Positions 34,420 through 43,197 of a stretch of 64,000 bases of DNA are shown piece after piece. The notes beneath the pieces were generated by a model. It had not been told where the DNA came from and ran no database searches. It was given only the letters and a program-made list of their open reading frames with translations. Made by a program: the position numbers and the translations under genes. Numbering within the stretch: position 1 is the stretch's first letter; every line of letters begins with the position of its first letter. The DNA is taken from NCBI GenBank assembly GCA_938005545.1, contig CALKXV010000021.1:19588-83587 (forward strand), given 5' to 3'. This DNA is from an uncultured Paracoccaceae bacterium (GTDB lineage Bacteria > Pseudomonadota > Alphaproteobacteria > Rhodobacterales > Rhodobacteraceae).

Positions 34420-35078
34420 GTGACTTGAACTTCAAACGCAAAGCCAGCACCTCGGGCCAGGACAGCTCGGTCGTTCTGTTCCTGCACGGATATGGTGCCG
34501 ATGGCGCTGATCTGTTGGGACTATCCGAACCATTGGCACCGCATTTGCCCGACACCGTCTTTGTCGCCGTGGATGCGCCCACCCGTTCCATGGCAAATCC
34601 CTCAGGATTTCAATGGTTTCCGATCCCATGGATCGACGGATCAAGCGAAGTCGCCGCGGCCGAAGGTATGCGTCAATCGGCCAAACTGCTGGACGATTTC
34701 ATCGATAAGGTGCTGGCCGACGAAGGCCTGGCCCCGGATCGGTTGGTATTATTCGGGTTTTCCCAAGGCTCGATGATGAGCCTTCATGTTGCGCCGCGAC
34801 GGCAAGATCAGATAGCCGGTATCGTCGCGTTTTCCGGGCGATTGATGTTTCCCGAAGCCCTGGGAACCGAGGTTTTGAGCCAACCACCGATCTTGTTGGT
34901 CCATGGCGACGCCGATGATGTGGTGCCTTTTGCCGAAATGGACGTTGCATCCTCGGCACTTCAGGCGGCGGGCTTTGACGTTTTCGGGCACGTCATGGAA
35001 GGAACGGCGCATGGTATTGCACCGGATGGTTTATCGGTTGCCTTGTCGTTCATCCATCAACAATTGGTGAGTGAATAG
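34416..35078 (+). CDS. phospholipase/carboxylesterase family hydrolase
   Basis: This 220-residue alpha/beta hydrolase has the oxyanion motif LFLHGYGADG, the nucleophile S116 in GFSQGS, the acid D167 in HGDADDVVP and the histidine H199 in GTAHGI. There is no signal peptide. Relatives are carboxylesterases and acyl-protein thioesterases. The ATG overlaps the glycosylase stop, so the two are co-translated. It belongs to the same rightward pair. Confidence 0.9.
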   Translation: MSDLNFKRKASTSGQDSSVVLFLHGYGADGADLLGLSEPLAPHLPDTVFVAVDAPTRSMANPSGFQWFPIPWIDGSSEVAAAEGMRQSAKLLDDFIDKVLADEGLAPDRLVLFGFSQGSMMSLHVAPRRQDQIAGIVAFSGRLMFPEALGTEVLSQPPILLVHGDADDVVPFAEMDVASSALQAAGFDVFGHVMEGTAHGIAPDGLSVALSFIHQQLVSE

Positions 35079-35099
35079 GTTCATTATAGATGTCCTCGC

Positions 35100-35119
35100 A
35101 CCCCCACAATGATGGGGGT
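35100..35119 (+). terminator. hairpin after the esterase gene
   Basis: A 7-bp stem (ACCCCCA / TGGGGGT) with a 6-base loop lies 21 nt after the stop. It is followed by TTGTC rather than a long T-run, so it is a weak terminator. Confidence 0.5.
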
Positions 35120-35217
35120 TGTCAGCCCGTCGCCGCGATATATAGTCGCCCTCAAGTGGTCGTGACATATGACCCGTCGCGGCCCGCGCGAAGATTGAGG
35201 CGAGGGACGATATCGGT

Positions 35218-35802
35218 ATGGCCGGAAGTTTCAGAACGAGTTTTGTAAGAGAGCCAAACAGCCTGCGACACAACCCGGCATTGGTTTTGAATGCAGACTA
35301 TCGTCCGTTAAGTTATTACCCACTGTCACTTTGGACGTGGCAGGACGCGATCAAGGCGGCTTGGCTGGATCGGGTGCAGATCATCGCGGAATACGATGAA
35401 GTCGTGCACAGCCCGTCCACCGAAATCCGCATACCTTCGGTCGTTGTTTTGAAGGATTATGTTCAGCCCCAAAAGAAAGTGGCGTTTACACGGTTCAATC
35501 TATTTCTTCGAGACGAGTTTAAGTGTCAGTACTGCGGTGCGCGTGGCGATTTGACCTTTGATCACGTCATCCCCCGCGCGCGCGGCGGCGTGACGAGTTG
35601 GGAGAATGTTGTTGCGGCTTGTTCGCGATGCAATCTTCGAAAAGGTGCCAAATCTTTGTCGCAAGCCGGATTGTCACTGCGCAAAGCGCCGCGTCAACCG
35701 GTCGCTGAAGAACTTCGAAATCAAGGTCGAAAGTTTCCGCCAAATCATCTGCACGAAACCTGGTTGGATTTCCTATATTGGGACGCCGAACTACAGGCCT
35801 AA
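35218..35802 (+). CDS. HNH endonuclease family protein
   Basis: This 194-residue protein has an HNH core with a zinc knuckle: CQYC (C103, C106), DHVIPRARGG (H116), N130 in SWENVV, and CSRCN (C135, C138, N139). This type (N-terminal ALVLNADYRPLSYYPLSLWTWQDAIKAAW) is widespread as a single chromosomal gene in bacteria, and its substrate is unknown. It is not next to phage or restriction genes. It converges with the che operon, with the two 3' ends overlapping slightly (35799-35802). Confidence 0.88.
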   Translation: MAGSFRTSFVREPNSLRHNPALVLNADYRPLSYYPLSLWTWQDAIKAAWLDRVQIIAEYDEVVHSPSTEIRIPSVVVLKDYVQPQKKVAFTRFNLFLRDEFKCQYCGARGDLTFDHVIPRARGGVTSWENVVAACSRCNLRKGAKSLSQAGLSLRKAPRQPVAEELRNQGRKFPPNHLHETWLDFLYWDAELQA

Positions 35803-36194
35803 AACAGATCCATGTCGCCCGCGGTTTCATTGCCTTCTCCAAAGACGCCGATTTCTGTCCCCGAAAGCGGCCCTTTCAACAAAGCATCCTGAAGGCTCCG
35901 CAGTGTAAGAGACCCGGTAAGGCTTTGTTCACTAACATCACCCGATCTTAGGCTTTTTGCGAGCAGTGGTAGAAACCGGGCCAGATCCGCATGGGTTTGC
36001 GTCACCAAGTCAATATGTTGCAAGTCCGACATGTTCATGCCTGACGAGGTCGGTTTTGACGTGATATCTGATACGGCATCCTGAACGGCAATGTCACGTG
36101 CATGGAAATCGGTCATCATTTGGCCAATCGCACCAATTATCCTCGCGACGAATTCCGCGTCTTTAGAGCCATGATGAACAAACGGTTTATTCAC
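35799..36194 (-). CDS. CheT/CheZ-like small chemotaxis protein (candidate CheY phosphatase)
   Basis: This 131-residue helical protein is the last gene of the che operon, starting right after the second cheY (adjacent stop and start). It contains LQHIDLVTQTHADLARFL with a D62-x3-Q66 pair. This is the same spacing as the catalytic Asp/Gln of CheZ phosphatases. The protein ends in an acidic tail GNETAGDMDLF, similar to the CheY-binding tail of CheZ. In Sinorhizobium meliloti the last gene of the che operon is cheT, reported as a DxxxQ protein. Identity is inferred from position and motif only. Confidence 0.5.
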   Translation of the reverse strand: MNKPFVHHGSKDAEFVARIIGAIGQMMTDFHARDIAVQDAVSDITSKPTSSGMNMSDLQHIDLVTQTHADLARFLPLLAKSLRSGDVSEQSLTGSLTLRSLQDALLKGPLSGTEIGVFGEGNETAGDMDLF

Positions 36195-36581
36195 TTACAG
36201 ACGCCCAACGATTGCCTCGATGGCACCTTTTAACTGATCGTTTTGGAAGGGCTTGGCGAGGTAGTTGTTCATTCCGAGCTGTTTGCCTTTATTGATAATT
36301 GCAGGATCCGCCTTCCCGGTTATAAGTAGAAACCCGGTTTTCTGCGTTTGCGGTGCGCTGCGAAGATAGTGCAGCAAGTGAAGCCCATCCATCTCAGGCA
36401 TATTATAATCCGAAATGACCAAGTGGACGGGTGCTTTCGCCATACCTGCCAATGCCGCTTTTCCATCGGATGCTGTGGCAACGTTCCGGATACCGAAAGA
36501 ATCCAGAGCTTGGGTAATTAGACCGCGGCTTGTTGACATGTCGTCAACAACCATCACCCTAAGTTGGTCTCGTAATGACAT
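36195..36581 (-). CDS. cheY2: chemotaxis response regulator CheY (second copy)
   Basis: This 128-residue single receiver domain has acidic pocket VVDD (D13, D14), phospho-site D58 in VISDYNMPEMDG, threonine in LLITGKAD and lysine in YLAKPF. No output domain follows, so it acts on the flagellar switch or as a phosphate sink. It lies 24 bp after cheR on the same strand. The product differs strongly from the first CheY of this operon. Confidence 0.9.
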   Translation of the reverse strand: MSLRDQLRVMVVDDMSTSRGLITQALDSFGIRNVATASDGKAALAGMAKAPVHLVISDYNMPEMDGLHLLHYLRSAPQTQKTGFLLITGKADPAIINKGKQLGMNNYLAKPFQNDQLKGAIEAIVGRL

Positions 36582-36605
36582 TAGATTGTTCCCCGTCTCT
36601 ATTTC

Positions 36606-37448
36606 TCATGTTCGTTGATAGATTGTGACGCCTGAAGTTTTAAAACCAGCCGCCTCGGTGTCTTGGATCCGTTCGGAATGCCCGAGGAAAAGAAAGCCAT
36701 CTGGCTTCAATTGATTTTTGAAACGCGGCCAAAGGGCCGTCTGATGCGCTTCATCGAAGTATATGACAACATTCCGACAAAAAATGGCGTCAAAGGCGTT
36801 TTGCATGGGCCAGGTTCCATGAAGATTTAGCTCGCGAAACCTAATTATTTTTTTCAGCTCATCTTTGGCCTGAAATCGATCTTTGGATGTTCCGACAGGC
36901 GTAAAAAACCGATCAACATCCGCTTTTGAGACCGGGCTCAACTCTTGCGCGGAGTACTCGCCTAACTTTGCCTTTGAAAGTATCTGCGGATCAATATCTG
37001 AAGCGAGGATTAACAAGTCCTTTTCGGAACTGTTTGGAAAGGCCTTCAGGAGCTCCATAGCTATGGAGTAGGGTTCTTGCCCGCTTGAACAGCCAGCTGA
37101 CCACAGTCTTGCGCAATCACCGCGTTCAAGTCGCTCGCGAATATGTGAGATCACCGTTGCATTTAGAAATTCAAAGTGATGGTTCTCGCGGTAGAAACTT
37201 GAAACATTGGTGGTCAGAACAGAGATTAGCTCTTTGAGTTCCGCAGCATCCTGTTCGACAATACTGATATACTCTTTACAGCTCTGGACATTCAGTGCCC
37301 TGAACCGACGCGCAATTCGGGATTGCACAAGAGATTTTTTGGAACGCGGGATCGATAATCCGGCTTCATTGGCGGCAATCGCCGCAAGCGTATCGAATTC
37401 GGCCTCCGAAATGTCAGCAGTCGTTGAGGAGGGAGGCATGGCGTTCAT
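36606..37448 (-). CDS. cheR: chemoreceptor glutamate methyltransferase CheR
   Basis: CheR transfers methyl groups from SAM to receptor glutamates for adaptation. The N-terminal helical domain (DTLAAIAANEAGLSIPRSKK) is followed by the SAM-binding domain with LWSAGCSSGQEPYSIAMELL, LASDIDPQILSKAK and IFCRNVVIYFDEAHQ. The length of 280 is normal. The ATG overlaps the cheW stop (ATGA). No cheB esterase accompanies it in this operon. Confidence 0.93.
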   Translation of the reverse strand: MNAMPPSSTTADISEAEFDTLAAIAANEAGLSIPRSKKSLVQSRIARRFRALNVQSCKEYISIVEQDAAELKELISVLTTNVSSFYRENHHFEFLNATVISHIRERLERGDCARLWSAGCSSGQEPYSIAMELLKAFPNSSEKDLLILASDIDPQILSKAKLGEYSAQELSPVSKADVDRFFTPVGTSKDRFQAKDELKKIIRFRELNLHGTWPMQNAFDAIFCRNVVIYFDEAHQTALWPRFKNQLKPDGFLFLGHSERIQDTEAAGFKTSGVTIYQRT

Positions 37449-37921
37449 GCTGCAATCTCTTCATTTGACGGTAGCACGGCGGCAAGATCTAGAATTCGAA
37501 CCATTCGATCGTCCAGAATGGTTAGGGCGCGAACAAAACGGGACTTGGATGTCATATCGGGGGGCGGTTGGAGCTGATCGTCAGAGAATGCAAGAATGTC
37601 TGAAACTGCATCCACCCGTAACCCCATGACACGCGTGCCCACATCGACAACAATAATAACGTTTCGTTCCTCGGGTTCTGATGCGTCGAGGCCCAGGCGT
37701 AAGGCGAGGTCAACGACCGGCAAAACCGTGCCCCTCAAGTTGATCACACCTCTTACGAAATGGGGGGCATGTGGCAACGACGTCGTGCGTGTCCAGCCAC
37801 GTATTTCACGGACCGACATGATTTCGACGGAATATTCGCTGTCGCCAATCCGGAACGAAAGGTATTCAGTCTGTGTGGACGAGGCAGAGTCACTTGTTTG
37901 TGCGTCTTTCAATTCACTCAT
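37445..37921 (-). CDS. cheW: chemotaxis coupling protein CheW
   Basis: CheW couples CheA to receptors. The 158-residue CheW fold shows YLSFRIGDSEYSVEIMSVREIRGW, the loop RGVINLRGTVLPVVDLALRLGL (about 56-77) and the strand TRVMGLRVDAVSDILAF. It starts with ATG at 37921, one base before the cheA stop triplet (37923), and overlaps cheR downstream. It is therefore translated as part of one message. Confidence 0.93.
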   Translation of the reverse strand: MSELKDAQTSDSASSTQTEYLSFRIGDSEYSVEIMSVREIRGWTRTTSLPHAPHFVRGVINLRGTVLPVVDLALRLGLDASEPEERNVIIVVDVGTRVMGLRVDAVSDILAFSDDQLQPPPDMTSKSRFVRALTILDDRMVRILDLAAVLPSNEEIAA

Positions 37922-37922
37922 G

Positions 37923-40163
37923 CTAGGAAGCCTTTTTCTGCGTAATTACAAGATCGTCGCCGGTTGCGTTCTGCACGAGATCGTTTGGATCCAAAATCAG
38001 GGCAATTTGTCCATCACCCAGGATTGTTGCCGCCGCAACGCCCGGGACCCGGCCATAGCTTTCCTGCATACCCTTGATGACGACCTGGCGCTGGTCCTCA
38101 ATCGTGTCGACAAGAAGGGCCACTAAGACGCCTTCCTCGGGGGAGATGAGGAGCGCAATTGTGCCGTCTTGCATTGGTGCTTCTTCGCGGTAACCAAGCT
38201 CGACACCAAGATCTAGAACAGGTACAAATTGTTCCCGAACGCAAAGAACGGATTGTCCACCTGCAACTGGTTTGAGGTCGTCGACCGACAGCGAGAGAGT
38301 TTCGACGATCGCGTTGAGCGGGATAACAAGCGTTTCTTGTGCCACCGTGATGACCATGCCATCCAGAACGGCAAGGGTGAGCGGCAATGAAATTGCAAAT
38401 GTCGTGCCGGCGCCTGGCGTGGATTCGATTGTGACACGACCGCCGAGAGAGGTGATTTGTGTCTTGACCACATCCATGCCGACGCCGCGCCCGGACAGGT
38501 TCGAGACTTCGGTGGCTGTTGAGAAACCGGGCAAGAATAGAAGTTGATCTATTTCTGAATCGCTGAGAATGGCCTCGTCAGGAATGAGGCCTTTTTCCAT
38601 AGCCTTTGATTTTACTTTTTCGCGGTTAATCCCCGCACCGTCATCTGAGACTTCAATCAGGACGCGCCCGGATTTATGGGCTGCGCGTAGTTTGATTTCG
38701 CCTTGCTTTGACTTCCCTTGTGCGATCCGTGTTTCTGCATCTTCAAGACCGTGATCGACGGCATTTCGGATCATATGTGTTAGTGGATCGGCCAGTCTTT
38801 CAATAGCGGTTTTGTCGATTTCAGTGTTTTCGCCGTCGGTGACCAGTTTGACGGTCTTGTCTACCGCAGCGGAGGATTCCCGGACGATCCGGGACATGCG
38901 TTGGAACAAAGATTTCACAGGCTGAGCCCGGATCATCATCACGCTTTCCTGGATGTTTCGCGTGAGTTGCATGAACTCATCCAATCCAGCCGACACCGGT
39001 GAATTGGGGGGGATGTTTTCTTCGGCGATAGACTGAGACAGCATCGCCTGGTTGATTACCAATTCCCCGACAAGATTGACCAATCGCTCAATGCGTTCGA
39101 GATCGACCCGGACTGTTGGTGATGTTTTTGGTGGTGTGGTTGCCGCTTTTTCCGGGGCTTTTGCGGCTGCGGGTTTCGGTATTGGAGCGGGTTCTTCAGG
39201 TTTTGACGCGGGCGCGGGTGCGGCGGCAGGCGCGTCCGGTGTGTTTGAACTTTGCGCTTCGGCGGGTGCCGGTGCGGAACTCTCAGCAGCCTCTACCGGG
39301 ACTTCTGTCGATACGTCCTTTGTCAAAGCAGCAGCGCTACCGGGAATTGCAACGACATTGAGCTTGCATAAGCCTTCTGCGAACTCGAAAATCTCGTGGA
39401 CCGCTGTGGGCGGCATGTCGGTTTCGACGACAATGTTCCATGACAATCGGCTGCCTAAAGTATTGAGGTCGTCGATTGACTTAGGTGGATCGAGAGTGAG
39501 TTTTGTTTCGCAACGGCCAAGATCTGCCAAGGCTTTGATCAGGAAAAGAGGTTCATTGCCGCTTTCATAAAGCTCGCCTTCGGCGCGGAATTCGACGGCC
39601 AACCTGGCTTTGTCGCTGGGGCCAAGTTCTGGCGCTTCTGTTTCATCGCTGTCATCCAAGGATGGCAGGTCCAAAGGCGGCAGATCCATTGGGAGGGCGT
39701 CGCTGCCCGGCCCAAGTTCGCCCAGATCAAGAACCATAGGCTGGAATTCAATTTCTTCGACTTCGCCTTCGTCTTCTGACGGGACGTAACCGGAAAGTTC
39801 GGCGATGAGCCCTGTGGATGTGGCTGCATCTACGTCTTCACCGTCACGCGAACAACGAATGAGGTCGGACAACATATCACTGCATCGCAGGAATAATTCG
39901 TTCAAGGGCGTGTCGATTGACAGCGTGCCGGACCGGCAAGCGTCCATCACCGTTTCAAACTGGTGGGCGAAATCAACCAGGGCGTCCAGCCCGAATGCAC
40001 CGGCCCCGCCTTTGATTGAGTGTACAGCGCGAAACGCCACGTTGATGGTTTCTATGTCGCTTTCACCATCTGCCAACAGTTGGAGCGCATCCACAAGGGA
40101 TTCATGGAGTTCTTCACATTCGATGAAGAACGACGCCATAATTTCCTGCATTGGATCTGACAA
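37923..40163 (-). CDS. cheA: chemotaxis histidine kinase CheA
   Basis: CheA phosphorylates CheY in response to receptors. In order: P1 phosphotransfer domain with H48 in AVHSIKGGAGAFG; an acidic region; a P2-like segment; a Pro/Ala-rich linker (about 305-365); P3 dimerisation helices (VDLERIERLVNLVGELVINQ); P4 ATP-binding domain (IRNAVDHGLED, DDGAGINREKV, GRGVGMDVV); and a P5 CheW-like domain. The start is TTG 40163 (MSDPMQEIM), because AGGAG lies 7 nt before it; the first ATG, 40151, has no site. The longer frame overlaps cheY. Length is 746. Confidence 0.93.
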   Translation of the reverse strand: MSDPMQEIMASFFIECEELHESLVDALQLLADGESDIETINVAFRAVHSIKGGAGAFGLDALVDFAHQFETVMDACRSGTLSIDTPLNELFLRCSDMLSDLIRCSRDGEDVDAATSTGLIAELSGYVPSEDEGEVEEIEFQPMVLDLGELGPGSDALPMDLPPLDLPSLDDSDETEAPELGPSDKARLAVEFRAEGELYESGNEPLFLIKALADLGRCETKLTLDPPKSIDDLNTLGSRLSWNIVVETDMPPTAVHEIFEFAEGLCKLNVVAIPGSAAALTKDVSTEVPVEAAESSAPAPAEAQSSNTPDAPAAAPAPASKPEEPAPIPKPAAAKAPEKAATTPPKTSPTVRVDLERIERLVNLVGELVINQAMLSQSIAEENIPPNSPVSAGLDEFMQLTRNIQESVMMIRAQPVKSLFQRMSRIVRESSAAVDKTVKLVTDGENTEIDKTAIERLADPLTHMIRNAVDHGLEDAETRIAQGKSKQGEIKLRAAHKSGRVLIEVSDDGAGINREKVKSKAMEKGLIPDEAILSDSEIDQLLFLPGFSTATEVSNLSGRGVGMDVVKTQITSLGGRVTIESTPGAGTTFAISLPLTLAVLDGMVITVAQETLVIPLNAIVETLSLSVDDLKPVAGGQSVLCVREQFVPVLDLGVELGYREEAPMQDGTIALLISPEEGVLVALLVDTIEDQRQVVIKGMQESYGRVPGVAAATILGDGQIALILDPNDLVQNATGDDLVITQKKAS

Positions 40164-40173
40164 AGTGCGTCTC

Positions 40174-40539
40174 CTATCCGGCGACCATTTTGAGCGCACG
40201 GACAAGTTTGTCTTGCGCAAATGGCTTTACGATCCAACCTGTCGCACCGGCGGTTCTGGCTTTCGTTTTCAGTTCAGCCGAACTTTCTGTGGTCAGAACT
40301 AAAATGGGTGTGGTGCGGGTATCTTCGCGCAGCCGAACCGCATCGATAAACCCAAACCCATCCAGGCGTGGCATATTGATATCCGTAATAATCACGTCAG
40401 GGTCGATGTCATCGAGCACTTCAAGCCCGTGTTCACCGTCATCGGCCAGATGCACGTCAAACCCTTCGGTCCTGAGCGCCAGATTGATCATGTCACGCAT
40501 GGTTCGGCTGTCGTCGACAGCGAGTACCGAAAGGCTCAT
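40174..40539 (-). CDS. cheY1: chemotaxis response regulator CheY (first copy)
   Basis: This 121-residue receiver has VDDSRTMR (D9, D10), phospho-site D53 in IITDINMPRLDG, VLTTESS and WIVKPF with the conserved lysine. It is closer to the classic alphaproteobacterial CheY1 than the second copy. It ends 10 bp before the cheA start and follows the STAS gene with a 4-bp overlap (40536-40539). Confidence 0.93.
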   Translation of the reverse strand: MSLSVLAVDDSRTMRDMINLALRTEGFDVHLADDGEHGLEVLDDIDPDVIITDINMPRLDGFGFIDAVRLREDTRTTPILVLTTESSAELKTKARTAGATGWIVKPFAQDKLVRALKMVAG

Positions 40540-40811
40540 GCCGGTCTCCCTTGGAAATCTTCAGCGGTTAGTCCGAAACGGCCGAGGTCGTCGAGCATTT
40601 GTTCAGACGGGTTTTCAATCGTCACATCGTGGCCAGCGGCCCCCCAAAGATGACGCACCGACATCAAGAGTTCGAGGCACATTCCCCCGATCTGTTGGAC
40701 GCCCGAGCCATCAAGCGTAATGTCGTCGCCTTGCTCGGCCAATAAGATTGTCCGCAATTTATCGACTGCGGCAGAATCCAGCTTTGTTTCTAGGGCAACC
40801 TGCTTTGTCAT
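40536..40811 (-). CDS. STAS domain protein at the head of the che operon
   Basis: This 91-residue STAS domain has LDSAAVDKLRTILLAEQGDDITLDGSGVQQIGGMCLELL, matching the anti-anti-sigma fold. The usual phospho-serine position is in GSGVQQIGG. Alphaproteobacterial che operons (Sinorhizobium, Caulobacter) carry a similar short gene before cheY1, called orf2/cheS or cheX. CheS of S. meliloti was reported to help CheA bind CheY1 and speed dephosphorylation. The parallel is by position and fold. It is probably the first gene of the operon. Confidence 0.8.
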   Translation of the reverse strand: MTKQVALETKLDSAAVDKLRTILLAEQGDDITLDGSGVQQIGGMCLELLMSVRHLWGAAGHDVTIENPSEQMLDDLGRFGLTAEDFQGRPA

Positions 40812-40912
40812 CCCTACACCTCAAAAAATTGCGTCGTGTCAAAGAAACGATCTTCAACAGAGCCGGTGCTAGACGTGGCGTGTTAAAATGCAGTTACCCG
40901 AAATGCGAGAAT

Positions 40913-41881
40913 TTAGCTTTTGCGTATTTCTTTTAGGTGAGCCGCCATTCCCGACAGGGCGGCAAAGTCGTCTTCAATGACGTCCAGGGGAAAACGATCC
41001 ATAAACTCGGCGAACCGGCCTTTTTCACGAAAATTATCAGCAAAACCAAAACAATCGAAATAGGGAGCCATCGCACGCGCAACGCCGCCAATCAGATAGA
41101 CGCCGCCGAAAGGAAGATGAACCAAAGCAAGGTCACCGGCGACACGCCCCATCAATTTGACAAAGATTTCGACGGTGCGACGGGCCAGAACATCCGTTCC
41201 TGCCTGGCATTGGCGCATGATCTCTGCGGTCGACAGAGTTTTGGATTGCCCCGCGTCCTGTGCCAGCCAAGCATAGATAAGCGCGACGCCGCGCCCCGAT
41301 AGAATGTCCTCGATCGATACAAATCCGCCGTCACCGCAAAATTCGGCCAAACGAAGCTCGTCAACCGTACGCAATGGCAAAGTCACATGTCCGCACTCAG
41401 AGGCAGGCACGATCCGACCCGTCGTGGTATTCAATGCCAAGGCTGCATTGAACCCAGTTCCGATCCCGATGACCAAACGAGGGGTGGTCGCAGGTGCGGA
41501 TTGTCCGGGCAGAACCGACAACAGGTTTTCGGATTTGATTTTACCCAGTGCAAAAGCTTGCGCCTGAAGATCGTTCAGAACGGCCACGGTTTCGGCTTTG
41601 GTAATTTTGGCCAAAGTCTCGCGGTCCATGGACCAGTTCAGATTGGTGAGCGTTCCCTTTCCATCATGCACGGGGCCCGCCAAGGCCACGGCGGCAGCGG
41701 TGCAATCGACGGCTTCTTCGGCGACATACCGTGTCAAAAGCGCGTCAAGACCGCTGGCTTCTGCGTTTGGAAATTTGCGCATTGTGTCGGTCAAAAGTTG
41801 CGTGCCCTTGGCCAAGGCGACCCGCGTATTTGTGCCCCCGACATCGGCGACAAGCGAAAGAGTGTTCGAGGAATGCGACAT
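40913..41881 (-). CDS. glk: glucokinase
   Basis: Glk phosphorylates glucose with ATP. The phosphate loop is DVGGTNTRVALAK (13-25), the second motif LVIGIGTGFNAAL, and the sugar-binding segment ASECGHVTLPLR. This is the COG0837 proteobacterial type, not the ROK type, because no zinc-binding cysteine cluster follows. The length of 322 is normal. It lies 67 bp downstream of aglR on the same strand. The linkage to agl suggests that glucose freed by AglA enters metabolism here, then the Entner-Doudoroff pathway. Confidence 0.92.
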   Translation of the reverse strand: MSHSSNTLSLVADVGGTNTRVALAKGTQLLTDTMRKFPNAEASGLDALLTRYVAEEAVDCTAAAVALAGPVHDGKGTLTNLNWSMDRETLAKITKAETVAVLNDLQAQAFALGKIKSENLLSVLPGQSAPATTPRLVIGIGTGFNAALALNTTTGRIVPASECGHVTLPLRTVDELRLAEFCGDGGFVSIEDILSGRGVALIYAWLAQDAGQSKTLSTAEIMRQCQAGTDVLARRTVEIFVKLMGRVAGDLALVHLPFGGVYLIGGVARAMAPYFDCFGFADNFREKGRFAEFMDRFPLDVIEDDFAALSGMAAHLKEIRKS

Positions 41882-41948
41882 GAGTGTTTCTGACGTCTTT
41901 CGAATTTTGCGCTGCTTTAAGCCGGTTGCCGGTGGCGAGGCAAGTCGG

Positions 41949-42998
41949 TTAGCCGTGGTTCAGAATTTCGCGTAATGACGGGGCAGGGCCGGTGGATTGT
42001 CCAACGGTAAGCTCGGCTTCAAGCAAGATGTTCTGCACCTGCCGCGCAGGGTCAGCAATGGCGCGGATCAGAATTTCCGCACAGTGCCGCCCGGCATCGC
42101 GAACAGACGACCGCGTGGCGGTAAAAATCGGAACGTCACCGTCATTTCGGAAATAGGACAAATCATCGTCGTGGATCACAACCGACACATCCTGACCCAT
42201 CACCAAACCAAGATCATGAATGGCCCGCCTTGCGCCAATTGCCGGAATGATCGAGGCGACAAGCAGCGCTGTTGGTGGATTGGACCCGCTCAGCATGGCT
42301 TTGGTGGTGGCAAACCCATACGTTTCGGTCATTTCGCCACTGGCAACCAAAGCGTCGTCGAAACCTAAACCGCGTGCCTTAAGGGCATCCCGGTATCCGC
42401 CTTGCCGCCGATTTGCAAAGTCCATATCCAGCTGACCATTCAACAAGCCGATCCGCTGATGGCCAAGGTCGAGCAGAAAATTTGTCGCGCGAAAAAACGC
42501 ACGCCGATTGTTCACATCAACCCAGTTATAGTCTGCGGTCACATCACTGGCGCGGCCATGAACAACGTACGGCAACCCCAGGTCTTGCAAAAAGGCAATA
42601 CGGGCATCGTCCACTTTGGGGCCATGAATGACCACACCGTCAACGTTGCCTCGGGACGCAAGTGTGCGGTATGAGTCTGCTTCGTCCTCGTCGCGCACAA
42701 CAGACAGCGACAAATCATAACCCGATTCAGAATACCGCTCGCCCGCACCGGCGATAAAGTCCGAAAAAACCGGGTTCACCATCTCATGTTCTTTGGACAA
42801 CGGCAGAATATGCCCAATGGCCATCGCGCGCCCCGTCGCCAAACGTTTGGCGCGCGAGTTTGGCAGGTAACCCAGCTTCTCTGCCGCTTCAGCCACGCGT
42901 TTTCGGGTGGCCTCACTGACCTCGGGATAGCCGTTCAGCGCCCGGCTTACCGTGGTCGGCGAAAGCCCAAGATGGGCAGAGAACTCCTTAAGATTCAT
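41949..42998 (-). CDS. aglR: LacI family repressor of the agl operon
   Basis: This 349-residue regulator has an N-terminal helix-turn-helix (MNLKEFSAHLGLSPTTVSRALNGYPEVSEATRKR) and hinge YLPNSRAKRLATGRA. A periplasmic-binding-type sugar domain with YNWVDVNNRRAFFRATNFLLDLGHQRIGLLNG follows. ATG 42998 starts the HTH directly; the longer frame adds 25 unlikely residues. It is divergent from aglE, as aglR is in Sinorhizobium meliloti, and a perfect LacI-type palindrome lies between them. The inducer is presumably an alpha-glucoside such as sucrose, maltose or trehalose. Confidence 0.88.
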   Translation of the reverse strand: MNLKEFSAHLGLSPTTVSRALNGYPEVSEATRKRVAEAAEKLGYLPNSRAKRLATGRAMAIGHILPLSKEHEMVNPVFSDFIAGAGERYSESGYDLSLSVVRDEDEADSYRTLASRGNVDGVVIHGPKVDDARIAFLQDLGLPYVVHGRASDVTADYNWVDVNNRRAFFRATNFLLDLGHQRIGLLNGQLDMDFANRRQGGYRDALKARGLGFDDALVASGEMTETYGFATTKAMLSGSNPPTALLVASIIPAIGARRAIHDLGLVMGQDVSVVIHDDDLSYFRNDGDVPIFTATRSSVRDAGRHCAEILIRAIADPARQVQNILLEAELTVGQSTGPAPSLREILNHG

Positions 42999-43033
42999 AT
43001 CTGTGTCAGCCAAAGCGATTTCAAATTTCGAGT

Positions 43034-43061
43034 ACAATAGGGCTTGAGGTGATTTTGTCAA
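43034..43061 (-). promoter_or_regulatory. candidate aglR promoter
   Basis: On the minus strand TTGACA (43061-43056) and TATTGT (43039-43034) are 16 bp apart. Transcription would start near 43027, about 30 nt before the aglR ATG. CAAAGC within it resembles half of the agl operator, so AglR may also repress itself. Confidence 0.6.
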
Positions 43062-43122
43062 AGCATTGATCACAGCAATATTTACGTTGACACATGGGTA
43101 TTTTTGCGAGACCTTGCATCAT

Positions 43123-43136
43123 CCAAAGCGCTTTGG
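43123..43136. promoter_or_regulatory. agl operator (LacI-type palindrome)
   Basis: CCAAAGCGCTTTGG is a perfect 14-bp palindrome with the central CG typical of LacI-family sites. It lies 62 bp before the aglE start. A TTGACA at 43087-43092 could be the -35 of the agl promoter, which would place the operator just downstream of the -10, where bound AglR blocks RNA polymerase. Confidence 0.8.
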
Positions 43137-43197
43137 TAAATTTGGGCGCCAAGACAAACGACGCAGCGCGACGACGCTGTATCCATGGGAGGATAGA

